From assembly GCA_019090615.1 (NCBI GenBank), contig JAHRVQ010000080.1, positions 1 through 54,767 of the forward strand: 54,767 bases of DNA. Direction: 5' to 3'. Position 1 is the first letter of the stretch, and each line of letters begins with the position of its first letter. The translations under genes were made by a program, and so were the position numbers. The stretch comes from Pseudomonadales bacterium. Its GTDB lineage: Bacteria > Pseudomonadota > Gammaproteobacteria > Pseudomonadales > Azotimanducaceae. The notes beneath the pieces are model-generated. The model made no database searches, had not been told where the DNA came from, and saw only the letters and a program-made list of their open reading frames with translations. Below are positions 9,256 through 18,114 of the stretch, one piece after another.

Positions 9256-9300
9256 ATTAACGTATTAACGTATTAACGTATTAACGTATTAACGTATTAG
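9256..9300. repeat. 8-bp tandem repeat, 5.6 copies
   Basis: Five perfect units of ATTAACGT and a partial sixth (ATTAG). It sits between the helicase gene and the zinc-site protein in the gap 9091-9460, which holds no gene. Such a short perfect array is prone to slippage. Confidence 0.8.
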
Positions 9301-9460
9301 CGGATTATAATCTGTTTTCAATCGACTGCTGTATTCAATCGACTGAAGTTTTCATTTGACTGTAATCAGTAACTGAGCTTGAGCGCTGAAATTAAGGGCA
9401 CGCAGTAATTTGATAATTTGTCATTTACCGACATATTTTAAACAGAGACTTATAAAAGCG

Positions 9461-9826
9461 TCAAAAGAGTTCTACGTCTGTATTTACACCATCTCTGGCA
9501 TTGAGTTCTTGCTGCACCAGTTCTTTAAGTTCCAGTAGGTCATTTTTAGAAATGCCGCATAATTTTATTGTTGAACCGAAAACGCGCTTGGTGACGCGAT
9601 TCGCCACATCCTGCTCCGCGCAAATTGAATGCACATAACCATAACCCTCATTTCTGAGTGGCCAACCTTTCAGGTCAGTATCTTCTAATAATGCTTCATC
9701 GCAAATGGTGCAAATTTCAAGGTCTGCACATCCATGGTGAACAGCACCAATTCTATGAATCGAAATGGGGGTGCCTAATAATTTATTTTCTTTCAGAACC
9801 TCGATTCTACAAAATTCGCATCTCAT
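9461..9826 (-). CDS. Small protein with tandem LIM-like zinc sites
   Basis: A 121-residue protein I cannot assign to a family. The first 70 residues hold two matching metal sites: Cys3-x2-Cys6...His30-x2-Cys33 and Cys39-x2-Cys42...His66-x2-Cys69. Every ligand recurs exactly 36 residues later, so the protein is an internal duplication with LIM-like zinc spacing. The remaining half (about 75-121) looks helical (LLELKELVQQELNA). LIM-like modules bind proteins or nucleic acids, so an adaptor role is a reasonable guess. AGAAGG lies 7 bases before the ATG. It is a single gene, divergent from yjdM. Confidence 0.7.
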   Translation of the reverse strand: MRCEFCRIEVLKENKLLGTPISIHRIGAVHHGCADLEICTICDEALLEDTDLKGWPLRNEGYGYVHSICAEQDVANRVTKRVFGSTIKLCGISKNDLLELKELVQQELNARDGVNTDVELF

Positions 9827-10046
9827 ATTATGGCCTTCTCAAAAAGATTCGATTTTTCAGACTGACGCTCAAAGGATAGCCCAAATTTAAACGGGTTTGC
9901 CATTGGCGCTAAATCATCGCTATGTCATTTTGGTGCTCCATCGACAATAAATTATATAGGGGCAGAAATATTAGAAAATTTATCTGGAAAAGGGCGTTTA
10001 TGATTCTTATCCTTAGCCTAAATATCCATCACAACACAGGCCCAAT

Positions 10047-10388
10047 ATGAGTCAACTCCCGAAATGTCCCCAGTGCCAATCGCAATATACCTACGAAGAC
10101 CGGGAGAACTATGTCTGTCCAGAATGTGCGCATGAGTGGCCCCAGGTGGCGGTCGAGGCAAGTGAGCAAGATGTTCTCATTATTAAAGATAGCAATGGTA
10201 ATTTATTGAACGACGGTGACAGTGTGATAGTGATTAAAGACCTGAAGGTGAAAGGTTCGTCATCTGTGGTGAAGGTAGGTACCAAGGTGAAGAATATTCG
10301 TTTAGTCGATGGCGATCACGATATCGACTGTAAAATTGATGGTATTGGTGCGATGAAGCTGAAGTCTGAGTTTGTTAAAAAAGCCTAG
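10047..10388 (+). CDS. yjdM: YjdM/PhnA zinc-ribbon protein
   Basis: A 113-residue protein that follows E. coli YjdM (formerly PhnA) almost throughout: an N-terminal zinc ribbon CPQC...CPEC (residues 8-11 and 26-29), then the conserved core ending LKSEFVKKA. The family was once called alkylphosphonate uptake protein, but a direct role in phosphonate metabolism is not established. No phn genes are nearby. Its end is followed by a T-run (TAGTTTTTTTTCGG) that may serve as a weak terminator. Confidence 0.93.
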   Translation: MSQLPKCPQCQSQYTYEDRENYVCPECAHEWPQVAVEASEQDVLIIKDSNGNLLNDGDSVIVIKDLKVKGSSSVVKVGTKVKNIRLVDGDHDIDCKIDGIGAMKLKSEFVKKA

Positions 10389-10527
10389 TTTTTTTTCGGT
10401 TCGATATATCTGCAGATGAATATCATTATCGTGATAACGCAACCAGTGAATATAAGAAAATGTCACTTCAGTTTCAGTCTGCGGAATACTAAACTTTTAG
10501 TCTGATACCTTAAAGCGGGTTTGTTTT

Positions 10528-11286
10528 TTGCGACACAGATTGATATTGCAGCGATTATGGACTTTTGGTGAAAGCATTATCAGCGGGTTGCTATTAATAG
10601 TGGTAGTGATTAGTGTTTTTTATTGTAAACCGATACTGGCGGAAACGCCGTTGGTAAATAAGCTCGACGTCGGCATTCTCAATTTTTCACCATTATTTAA
10701 TGTTCATTCTGATCGAATGCCCAGTGGCCCCATGAGCGACATATTGTTTCAGACGCTGCAAAAAACCAATTTAAGTTATCGCTATACGGTTTATCCGGCG
10801 AAAAGGCTTTTCAATAATCTGGTTAGTGGCAATACGGATGTTTCTGTAGGTGTGATCGCCAATCATGTTTATGGCCGGCATGTGCTCTACAGCGAAAAAC
10901 CCATTGGCGACATCGAACTGAGAATATTTACCATTGGCGCTCAACCATTACCTATAGAGCTTGCTGATATCCTGGGCAAGCATGTTGCTGTCGTTCGCGG
11001 ATATAGTTATGGCGGCAGAAAAGAATTGTTGGTTCAGGCGGCCAATAAGCGCTATATACATCAGTTTAATACTGTTGGTGATGCGCTGGATCGACTTAAA
11101 AATGGCCGAGTTACGTTCATGTTGGGTTATAAGAAGCAAGTCGGGGTTATCGAGAAAAAATCACCGACAAAACTTTTACGTAGTGCAGTGATAGAAACGC
11201 TACAAATATATTTTATTGTCGCCAAAGCGAACCCACAGGCAGCGCAAATAATGCAGTTAATGGAACAAAACTATTGGCCAAAATAA
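10528..11286 (+). CDS. Periplasmic solute-binding protein (SBP_bac_3-like)
   Basis: A 252-residue exported protein of the bacterial family 3 solute-binding type. The hydrophobic signal (about residues 15-33) ends near PILAE, and the mature part begins LDVGILNFSPLF, the usual first strand with an aromatic ligand pocket. Alternating lobes follow (YTVYPAKRLF and ISVGVIANHVY). No ABC permease or ATPase gene adjoins it. Orphan proteins of this type often act as sensors or have unassigned amino-acid-like ligands. The start is uncertain: TTG at 10528 is the longest choice, and TTG codons at 10540 and 10546 are alternatives. Confidence 0.75.
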   Translation: MRHRLILQRLWTFGESIISGLLLIVVVISVFYCKPILAETPLVNKLDVGILNFSPLFNVHSDRMPSGPMSDILFQTLQKTNLSYRYTVYPAKRLFNNLVSGNTDVSVGVIANHVYGRHVLYSEKPIGDIELRIFTIGAQPLPIELADILGKHVAVVRGYSYGGRKELLVQAANKRYIHQFNTVGDALDRLKNGRVTFMLGYKKQVGVIEKKSPTKLLRSAVIETLQIYFIVAKANPQAAQIMQLMEQNYWPK

Positions 11287-11537
11287 CGACAATCGTTCGA
11301 CGCCATTTGCCTTAAGCGCAACAATGATGGTTCTAATTAAGTAATAATTTTTGTCAGGCTCGCCGACTGACCTTAATCGGCACCCTGTGACGAATTTTGA
11401 ACACCAGGATCTAATTTCTGTTTGCCCGCAGTGCAGTTGTAAGTTCGACGATAAGGTTGTTTAGTTTCAAATCTATGTACGTTATCGAACCCAATTCGTT
11501 TAATATTCTCGGATAAAAAAGCCCATGGAGTTTCGAT
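11287..11537. other. Intergenic gap before crotonase gene
   Basis: A 36-codon frame around 11352-11462 ends with CPQCSCKFDDKVV, reminiscent of a zinc-ribbon tail, but has no ribosome site and is probably a gene remnant. TTAATCGGCACCCTGT at 11373-11388 resembles 912-927. Confidence 0.25.
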
Positions 11538-12389
11538 ATGAGTACGGATTCAGATCAACGCGTGATAGTGGAAATTAAACATCATGTTGCCCACGTGAAG
11601 CTTAATCGGCCGGACAAGATGAATGCCCTCGATGATGCCATGTTCGAGGGCATTATTGCGGCCGGTGAACAATTAAAACAGGATAAAAGTGTTAGGGCTG
11701 TGGTGCTGTCCGGTGAAGGCCGCGCTTTTTGTGCTGGGCTGGATATGAGCAATTTTGCCGGTATGGCAGAGGGTAGTCGTGCCGATCAGTCAGCTGCCGA
11801 TGAGATTAGCAGCAAAGCAAAGGGTAAGCCTGGTGGGCGTCTTGAAAAACGTACTCATGGTCTTGCGAATCGTCCTCAATTTAGTAGTTGGGTGTGGCGC
11901 GAAGTGCCTGTGCCGGTGATCGTTGCGATGCATGGTGTTGCTTTCGGCGGCGGTTGCCAAATAAGTGTTGGCGCAGATATGCGTTATGCGGCACCGGGTA
12001 CAAAAATTTCCATCATGGAAATGAAGTGGGGTTTAGTCCCAGATATGGGTGCGACACCTTTTCTACAAAAACTCGTGGGTGATGATATAGCGCGTGAGTT
12101 GACCTATACCAATCGTATTATTCTTGCCGAAGAAGCTAAATCGTTAGGCTTAGTGACAAAAGTATGTGACGACCCTTTAGCTGAAGCAATGAAAACTGCG
12201 CGGGAAATCGCCAAGCGCAACCCGGATGCTATTCGTGCCGCGAAACGTCTGCTTAATGCTGCGCCTTTTCAGAGTGCAGCGGATATTCTACTTGCAGAGT
12301 CTATCGAACAAGATCAACTGATTGGTTACCCTAATCAGGTTGAAGCTGTGAAGGCTAATCTTGAACAACGTGCGCCTGTTTATAAGTAA
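11538..12389 (+). CDS. Crotonase/enoyl-CoA hydratase family protein
   Basis: A 283-residue crotonase-fold enzyme acting on acyl-CoA thioesters. The oxyanion-hole segments are FCAGLDMSNF (about residues 65-75) and HGVAFGGGCQISVGADMR (about 135-150). The acid expected after GGGC in enoyl-CoA hydratase is Gln here, whereas the MEMKWGLVPDMG segment carries the Glu and Asp that fit the dienoyl-CoA isomerase pattern E-x7-D. An isomerase-type activity is therefore as likely as hydration. GGAG at 11527-11530 supports the ATG. It is a single gene, convergent with the dioxygenase gene. Confidence 0.9.
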   Translation: MSTDSDQRVIVEIKHHVAHVKLNRPDKMNALDDAMFEGIIAAGEQLKQDKSVRAVVLSGEGRAFCAGLDMSNFAGMAEGSRADQSAADEISSKAKGKPGGRLEKRTHGLANRPQFSSWVWREVPVPVIVAMHGVAFGGGCQISVGADMRYAAPGTKISIMEMKWGLVPDMGATPFLQKLVGDDIARELTYTNRIILAEEAKSLGLVTKVCDDPLAEAMKTAREIAKRNPDAIRAAKRLLNAAPFQSAADILLAESIEQDQLIGYPNQVEAVKANLEQRAPVYK

Positions 12390-12478
12390 CGTTGGGTGGG
12401 GTTGGGATGATATCGGGGTAACAACCTTGCCGCATCAATCGCATACGGCTCAGCTAAATTACCGGCCAAATGAAACGG

Positions 12479-13339
12479 CTAAAAGGGACGGTCACCGGTC
12501 ACCGTCACCCGTTCCATTTTTCGGGCTTGGGGCCAGTAATCTGCTGCTGCATAATGCTGAGCAGCTCTGTTATCCCAAAATGCGAAAGAATCTTTAGCCC
12601 ATCGAAACCTGCATTGATGATCGGGAACCCAGGCTGTCAGATAGAGTTTGTCTAATAAAACCCTGGCTGCCTGTTCTGGCATACCATCGAGAGTGCGAGT
12701 AAATATTTTGTTGACATAAAGTGACTTTCGGCCAGTAACTGGATGGGTACGAACCACAGGATGGCGGGCTGCCGGATAACGCTTACGTTGCTCTTCTATA
12801 GCTTCTTCAGAGGCGCCTTTGTTTTTCATTTGCTTGAGAAATAATGCATTATCATGAATCGCATAAAGCCCATCGATCAGTGTTTTCGTCGCGTCATCCA
12901 GGCTTTCGTAGGCGGCTTCCATGTCGGCAAACAGGGTATCTCCGCCAACTGCGGGGACTTCTTTGGCGCGCAGAATTGACCCTAAAGAAGGTGTTTCTCG
13001 CCAGGTCACGTCTGAATGCCAGATATTTATATTCGGTGGTCGGTCACGATCATTATCAAGAAAAATAATTTCTGGGTAGTCCGTATGGTTGGGAAGAAAT
13101 GGATGCACCTCAAGCTCGCCAAAACGCCTGGAAAATTCGACATGTTGTGCTTCAGTAATTGATTGTTCGCGAAAAAATATGACCTTACGTTCAACCAGTA
13201 GGTGCATTAGAAAACGGATCGCAGCCTCGCTCAGGTCTTCACCAATATTAATCCCGTGTACTTCTGTGCCGATGGTTGGCGAAAGATCAAGCAGTTCGTA
13301 TCCGAGGGAACTTGCTTGTGTGTTTATATCGACCATCAT
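12479..13339 (-). CDS. TauD/TfdA-family 2-oxoglutarate dioxygenase
   Basis: A 286-residue Fe(II)/2-oxoglutarate dioxygenase. The iron ligands are the HxD pair in IWHSDVTW (about residue 110) and the distal His in RAAQHYAAADY near the C-terminus. The Arg for 2-oxoglutarate follows in the last 20 residues. TauD relatives hydroxylate taurine, herbicide acids or other small sulfonates and acids, and the substrate here is unknown. I start at the ATG at 13339 because GGAG lies 6 bases before it. A longer frame to 13417 adds an implausible leader and makes the protein longer than the family norm. It is not in an operon. Confidence 0.88.
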   Translation of the reverse strand: MMVDINTQASSLGYELLDLSPTIGTEVHGINIGEDLSEAAIRFLMHLLVERKVIFFREQSITEAQHVEFSRRFGELEVHPFLPNHTDYPEIIFLDNDRDRPPNINIWHSDVTWRETPSLGSILRAKEVPAVGGDTLFADMEAAYESLDDATKTLIDGLYAIHDNALFLKQMKNKGASEEAIEEQRKRYPAARHPVVRTHPVTGRKSLYVNKIFTRTLDGMPEQAARVLLDKLYLTAWVPDHQCRFRWAKDSFAFWDNRAAQHYAAADYWPQARKMERVTVTGDRPF

Positions 13340-13454
13340 AGACCACTCCAGTATTTCAATAGTGAACAAGCTAACACAAATCTGAACGCCTTGTTGGTTG
13401 TTTGTATCCAGGTTCATGCGCTTTCTTTAGAAAAAGGGTATGCCTGTCTTGACC

Positions 13455-14624
13455 TCAGCAAGGATGTGTCTTGCTGACGAGGTTTATAAGCTGCTGTGAC
13501 GCCTCATTAATTTCTGAGTTGATATATTGAGGTTTGTTAACAACTAAGTTTCTACATTTTTCAATATTGTCTGCTGATTCGCCGCGTTCCAATGACTTTA
13601 TTATATTGTACATCTCTCTTGCTGAAACATAGTGAAGCGCATAGTTAATGCCATCATTATAGTTTTTCTCCAGGTGGAGAAAAATACTCTCCATTTCAGC
13701 GCCTAATACAACCGGAAAATCCACTGCGCCATGGGTTGATAACTTGACGAAGAAAACATCGTCTACACCTTTAATACCAACCTGGCAGTTGATCCATTGA
13801 CTAATCCGTTTTTCTGTTGCTGGATATTTTGTTGTTAATGCGTCTCCCAGAGTGCGATATCGAAAAAGCTTGTTTTTAACTGCATCTCGCGGCAAATAAT
13901 GTGGATAGGTTGGTCCCTGGATGATCATCACATTGTCATTGCAAAACTTGTTTCTTTCAACCAGGGTGCCTGTTTTACAGGTGCTTTGCTCGCCGAAAAC
14001 TGGATAAAACATCGCATTTAAGGTATCAGGGTCTGCTTCCGTTAATGACGGAAACGTAAAGTCGGCATAACAACCAGCTTCGGATAAAATGTTGATTTCA
14101 TTATTTACACCGCAGAACATACCATTGCGGGTATTATTTAGCGCCCAGCTGCCGTGAATAAAACCAAACTTTTTCTTCCCCTGGTGTTCACCAAAGATGC
14201 CAAAAGCTGCATATTCTTCAACACAAAGCTTAAGTGTCTGGCGAAGATTAATTGCGTCATCGGGGCATATTGTGCCGTGATGCAAATGCAATTCGATTTC
14301 GCCAAAACCATCTCTACATAATGCGGTTAGTTTTCTTAGCGTGCCATAGCGGTGATAGTGCGGCGGGAAAAACCAGGTCCGCTTAGGAATATTGCCTGCG
14401 CAATCGACATGCTTCTGAGCTACTTTTGGATAGGTATCAAGAAGAAAGTCTACCCTGGCCTTTTCAACTGACGGGGTAACTCCGCCAGTGCCAGGTTCAT
14501 AGTGATCCATGACACCGACTACAATGTGTTTTAATTTATCGGTAGGTTTTTTCGCGGCCAGAGATTTGCCATAATAATTGGCTGCAGACTTGATTAAATA
14601 GGCAAGTCTTCGCGCCGCATTCAT
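13455..14624 (-). CDS. Polysaccharide deacetylase-like protein
   Basis: A 389-residue protein resembling the NodB-like deacetylase relatives seen in exopolysaccharide clusters. The metal-site signature is GVMDHYEPGTGG near residue 40, HLHHG near 115-119, and FIHGSWALNN near 155. These supply the Asp and His residues expected for a metal-dependent de-N-acetylase. A phrase GCYADFTFPS near 190 is typical of the group. The ATG overlaps the stop of the upstream gene by 4 bases (ATGA), so it is the third gene of a coupled operon with the FemAB/GNAT protein and the flippase. Its likely job is trimming acetyl groups from a surface glycan; the exact substrate is unknown. Confidence 0.8.
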   Translation of the reverse strand: MNAARRLAYLIKSAANYYGKSLAAKKPTDKLKHIVVGVMDHYEPGTGGVTPSVEKARVDFLLDTYPKVAQKHVDCAGNIPKRTWFFPPHYHRYGTLRKLTALCRDGFGEIELHLHHGTICPDDAINLRQTLKLCVEEYAAFGIFGEHQGKKKFGFIHGSWALNNTRNGMFCGVNNEINILSEAGCYADFTFPSLTEADPDTLNAMFYPVFGEQSTCKTGTLVERNKFCNDNVMIIQGPTYPHYLPRDAVKNKLFRYRTLGDALTTKYPATEKRISQWINCQVGIKGVDDVFFVKLSTHGAVDFPVVLGAEMESIFLHLEKNYNDGINYALHYVSAREMYNIIKSLERGESADNIEKCRNLVVNKPQYINSEINEASQQLINLVSKTHPC

Positions 14625-16276
14625 TGCTCAATGCCGTCCATTCTAACGTAGTCCTTAAAAATAAAGCGTGTATGAGCATACTGTTTGTACTTTTTAAAGC
14701 CAGTATTTTCGATTGCCCTTTTCGATGCGAAATTTTTATCGTTTACCGCGATAAAGGCATAATCACTGCCTGTTGCTCTGCTTTCGGCGAGTATGGTGAT
14801 AATATTTTCGGTATATAAGCCTTGCCTTCTGTACTCCGAATCGGTCACAAAGTCGTAGAGTAGAACGCTGTTTTTCGGAACTTCCAGGGTTGCTGGGACA
14901 TTACTTAGCGGATGATTTTGTGAAATCTTTGCGGCCCATCCAGAATGAGTTAGCCTATTATCCTTAACAATTGAATAAAGGCTGTCGCCATTGTTTAGCC
15001 GGCTCAATCCCCGGCTCACAAATTGGGGAACGTCTACGCCGCCGTCAGTTTTTCTGTATAGCAGTAAATCTTCACTTTGGTTCTTATTCACCAAAGTACT
15101 TTGTGCACGGTCGAATGCTGCAGATAAATTGTTCAGGTCATAAAAATAATAAGTATAACGCCTTGTTTTGTAAAAACCGTTCTTGATTGTTGATAGTAAT
15201 GCTCTGCACTTGTTGTAAGCGTTTTTAATGATTTGCTTATAAATAGGCAAAGGCTGCAGGTATCGCAGGAATACTGATTTAGCAAGAGACTTTGCTTTCA
15301 ACAACAAAACAAGTTGTTGGTTTTTACAAAAACGGATGCGATATAACTCCTGAGCGCTATTGGCGAATGCCCATTTGTAGGGTTCGGCGCCAGGTGTCAG
15401 GTCGAGAATCGTGTAGCCTTGAGCCCGCAGCAGGCGTGCTAGTCGAACTAGCATTATGGTGCCGGGAGAATATCGTTGGTAGAATGGATTATAAACGTAA
15501 AGCCCTAACAGTACCCGGTTTGAATCACTTAACCCGTAATTTGCAGCCAGCAGATTATTGTTGAGTTGTAAAAAAGTACAGTGACAACTTTCGGTTTCTG
15601 CAACCCTGTCAGAGAAGAAATTAAATTTATGTTTATCCGTTGCAAACGGTGTAATGCCTAATTTTGCCGCCTTAACAAGATCATAGTAGCTGCTTAGTTC
15701 GGCACCAAAAGCGCTAAATTTACCGCGCTCTTCAATCCTGTTGAAACTCAGTGTGCCCCTTTTATTTAATCGGTTGACGTTGTTCTTGAGGGACTTTCTT
15801 TTCGACTTTTTTTCGATGTGGAGGTCGTCAGTAAGGTCGATTATTGGTGCTTGTATTTTTTCAACATGGACGTGTATGTTGCTGTCTCTAAGCTGTTTAT
15901 TGTTTGTAAAATCGATCTTAGAGCCCGGCGTGAGCCACTTCCATTGCCAGTCACTAATGCCGTATTCACTGAAGCAGGTGATCGCAACTTTAACAGGAAA
16001 TTCTAACTCATAGTCTCTGTCGGCAAGCCAGCCACTATATTCTGCTTGATTATCGCCTGCGAAGGTTAGCCTTTTAGTCTGCTTTTCAACAGCCAGTGGC
16101 ATCAGACCTATGACTGAATTGGATTCAGCGTAGCCAGCAAATAGCAATGGTTCAAAGTGGTGACGGTAATTGTTGTACCAGCTCAAGACGAAATCTGGGT
16201 GTAAGGTGCCTGTGAATTTATTGGATGTGCTAATTAGTCGACCCCATGCCGCCATTATCGGCGAGTCATTATTCAA
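14621..16276 (-). CDS. FemAB/CelD-type plus GNAT double acetyltransferase
   Basis: A 551-residue fusion. The N-terminal 330 residues match the CelD/BcsL and FemAB-like acetyltransferase group (GNAT_acetyltr_2/Acetyltransf_6), with a central FNRIEERG and the ending ILDLTPGAEPYKWAFAN. The C-terminal 150 residues form a second, ordinary GNAT fold with the acetyl-CoA loop DSEYRRQGLYTENI near 490-503. The pair could modify sugars or amino groups on a polysaccharide repeat unit. The usual XrtA-system FemAB protein is about 350 residues, so the added GNAT domain is uncommon. The start is TTG at 16276 with a weak ribosome site; ATG 16255 is an alternative. It follows the flippase gene by 61 bases. 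Confidence 0.8.
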   Translation of the reverse strand: MNNDSPIMAAWGRLISTSNKFTGTLHPDFVLSWYNNYRHHFEPLLFAGYAESNSVIGLMPLAVEKQTKRLTFAGDNQAEYSGWLADRDYELEFPVKVAITCFSEYGISDWQWKWLTPGSKIDFTNNKQLRDSNIHVHVEKIQAPIIDLTDDLHIEKKSKRKSLKNNVNRLNKRGTLSFNRIEERGKFSAFGAELSSYYDLVKAAKLGITPFATDKHKFNFFSDRVAETESCHCTFLQLNNNLLAANYGLSDSNRVLLGLYVYNPFYQRYSPGTIMLVRLARLLRAQGYTILDLTPGAEPYKWAFANSAQELYRIRFCKNQQLVLLLKAKSLAKSVFLRYLQPLPIYKQIIKNAYNKCRALLSTIKNGFYKTRRYTYYFYDLNNLSAAFDRAQSTLVNKNQSEDLLLYRKTDGGVDVPQFVSRGLSRLNNGDSLYSIVKDNRLTHSGWAAKISQNHPLSNVPATLEVPKNSVLLYDFVTDSEYRRQGLYTENIITILAESRATGSDYAFIAVNDKNFASKRAIENTGFKKYKQYAHTRFIFKDYVRMDGIEQ

Positions 16277-16337
16277 CTCAAAGACTTCATGCTCCTGAAC
16301 TAGTCGTATATAGATTTTTCAATACCTGATGAGTTTT

Positions 16338-17690
16338 TTAAAAGCTGTCAATTGATCTGGAGGTCATACTTATGCGTTTACTGACATACACATAAACTAT
16401 AACTGCATAAACAAGGTATGCGGTGAATCTGGCAATCCCGAGACCCAGTGCGCCCATATCAATCAGCAAATAAGTGACAACAAGCAGGATGCACGCCCAC
16501 ACTGCGTTGATCGCTAATCCGGCCCACATATTACCGCTGGCTGTTATAGCTTGCCAAAAGGGGATTGTCGCAGCATACAAGCAAGCGGTCAGCAATAAAA
16601 CTACCAGGGCCGATGTGCCTGACCTGAACTCATCACCATATAGGCCCATAATGGTGTCGCTGAAAATACTCGCAAAGATAAGGACTGTGAGTGCAATTGG
16701 GAGAATTATTTTTGTCGTTTCAGCCAAAATCTTTTTAACACCTTGGGTGTCGTTCGCGCCTAGTCTTTCGGCAAAAATTGAATTTAACACCTTGCCTAAG
16801 GCCAGGGGGATGAACATCACTGTGTTGTACCACTGCAGCGCGGCATTATAGATGCCCATTTGCACATACCCGCCAGGCTGATTGATCAGCAGCACATTAC
16901 AGGCCCAATTTATTGGGGTTACCAGCAACGCCATTAATACTGCGGGTAGACTGAAACGCTTGAGCACTTTGATGTTCCTCTGGGCGCCAGAGAAATGGAA
17001 TTGTACGCCGGCGTTGGTCATGACCTTGCGTAACATGAGATGGGTTGCCAGCCAGTTCAAAACTGAGACAATCACCATCGCCCACACCACGCCACGTAGC
17101 CCTGCTACCAATACCCCGGTAATCAAAAATAGCAAAGAGCTGAAACCATTAAACACGGTTAATTGAGCCTGCTCTTTAAAGGCTTCAAATCCTGACAGCG
17201 CGCCGACCTGAGCGCCGTTTAAGGCACCAAGAAAAAGTAGTAGGCCACCTATAGCTAAAAGATCAGCCAGATGAGGTGCGGCAATAGTGTGTGCGGCAAG
17301 CCAGGGCCCGGCAAACAGAAAAACCAGCGCGACCAGGCCGCCAGTGACGATAGCAACACAGGAGGACAGGACGATGATTTCACCTGCGCGTTGCGGGTCG
17401 TGGTGGCGATATTGAGCAACATGTTTGCTTGCTGTCAGCCCCAGGCTAAAACCTGCAAACAGCTGAAATATGCCGACAGTACTCTGAATAATGCCTAATT
17501 CGCCGTAGCTTTCGCCGCCGAGAGCCCTGGCGATAAAAACCGAAGAAACAATGGCGAACATTTTTGCGGTCACAGCACCGACCATGGCCCAGGAAAAACC
17601 ATGCAAGACTCGCCGCCCAATGGTGGAACTGCCTGCGCTTTCAATCAGTCGGAGTAAACTGCCTGGTAACATGGAAATTAGTTTATTCAA
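16338..17690 (-). CDS. Wzx-like oligosaccharide flippase
   Basis: A 450-residue membrane protein of the MATE/MVF/PST polysaccharide export superfamily. Some 12 to 14 hydrophobic segments run from about residue 28 to the end, beginning with VLHGFSWAMVGAVTAKMFAI, typical of flippases that move undecaprenyl-linked oligosaccharides. It heads the three-gene surface-glycan operon (flippase, acetyltransferase, deacetylase). No polymerase (Wzy) or glycosyltransferase gene is in view, so the operon probably completes a pathway located elsewhere. The ATG at 17690 lies at the natural start of the helical region. Confidence 0.88.
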   Translation of the reverse strand: MNKLISMLPGSLLRLIESAGSSTIGRRVLHGFSWAMVGAVTAKMFAIVSSVFIARALGGESYGELGIIQSTVGIFQLFAGFSLGLTASKHVAQYRHHDPQRAGEIIVLSSCVAIVTGGLVALVFLFAGPWLAAHTIAAPHLADLLAIGGLLLFLGALNGAQVGALSGFEAFKEQAQLTVFNGFSSLLFLITGVLVAGLRGVVWAMVIVSVLNWLATHLMLRKVMTNAGVQFHFSGAQRNIKVLKRFSLPAVLMALLVTPINWACNVLLINQPGGYVQMGIYNAALQWYNTVMFIPLALGKVLNSIFAERLGANDTQGVKKILAETTKIILPIALTVLIFASIFSDTIMGLYGDEFRSGTSALVVLLLTACLYAATIPFWQAITASGNMWAGLAINAVWACILLVVTYLLIDMGALGLGIARFTAYLVYAVIVYVYVSKRISMTSRSIDSF

Positions 17691-18114
17691 GTAATTCGTA
17701 TTCCATTACGGAAGTTGATTGACCTGGTTGGTAGGATCGAATTCCAGCATGAATCGAAATACCAAGGCTACCAATTATACGTAATATTGCCTGCCTGTTG
17801 TTAAAACATCCATCGGCATGGCAATGATATGCCATTGACACCGAGGGTTTGACGTAGATCAGCGGCAATTATTGGGACTGAGACGCATGGAATAAAAACT
17901 TGCGCGCTATTCCTTTAGGGCTTGCGGTTCAGAAAAACTTTGGCCGGCCCTATCGTGGCATTCAATTTTAAGGCTGCAGACCAGGTTAGCAATAATTCTG
18001 CCGTTTGAGTTAATGTTAGCGTTGTGGTCTGATTGTAGGTCTAAGGTAGGTGGTTAATATTTGAAAGCATTAATCTTGCCGTCCAAAAGGGCGCCTTTTT
18101 TCGCCTATTGCTGA
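17691..18114. other. Divergent promoter region between flippase and methyltransferase
   Basis: No gene is visible. The gap is the expected site for the two divergent promoters. I see no clear -10/-35 pair or inverted repeat that I could defend. Confidence 0.4.

Noticed and set aside
9256-9300. The 8-bp array as iterons or a CRISPR
   Set aside because: The units are contiguous, with no spacers and no replication or cas genes near them.
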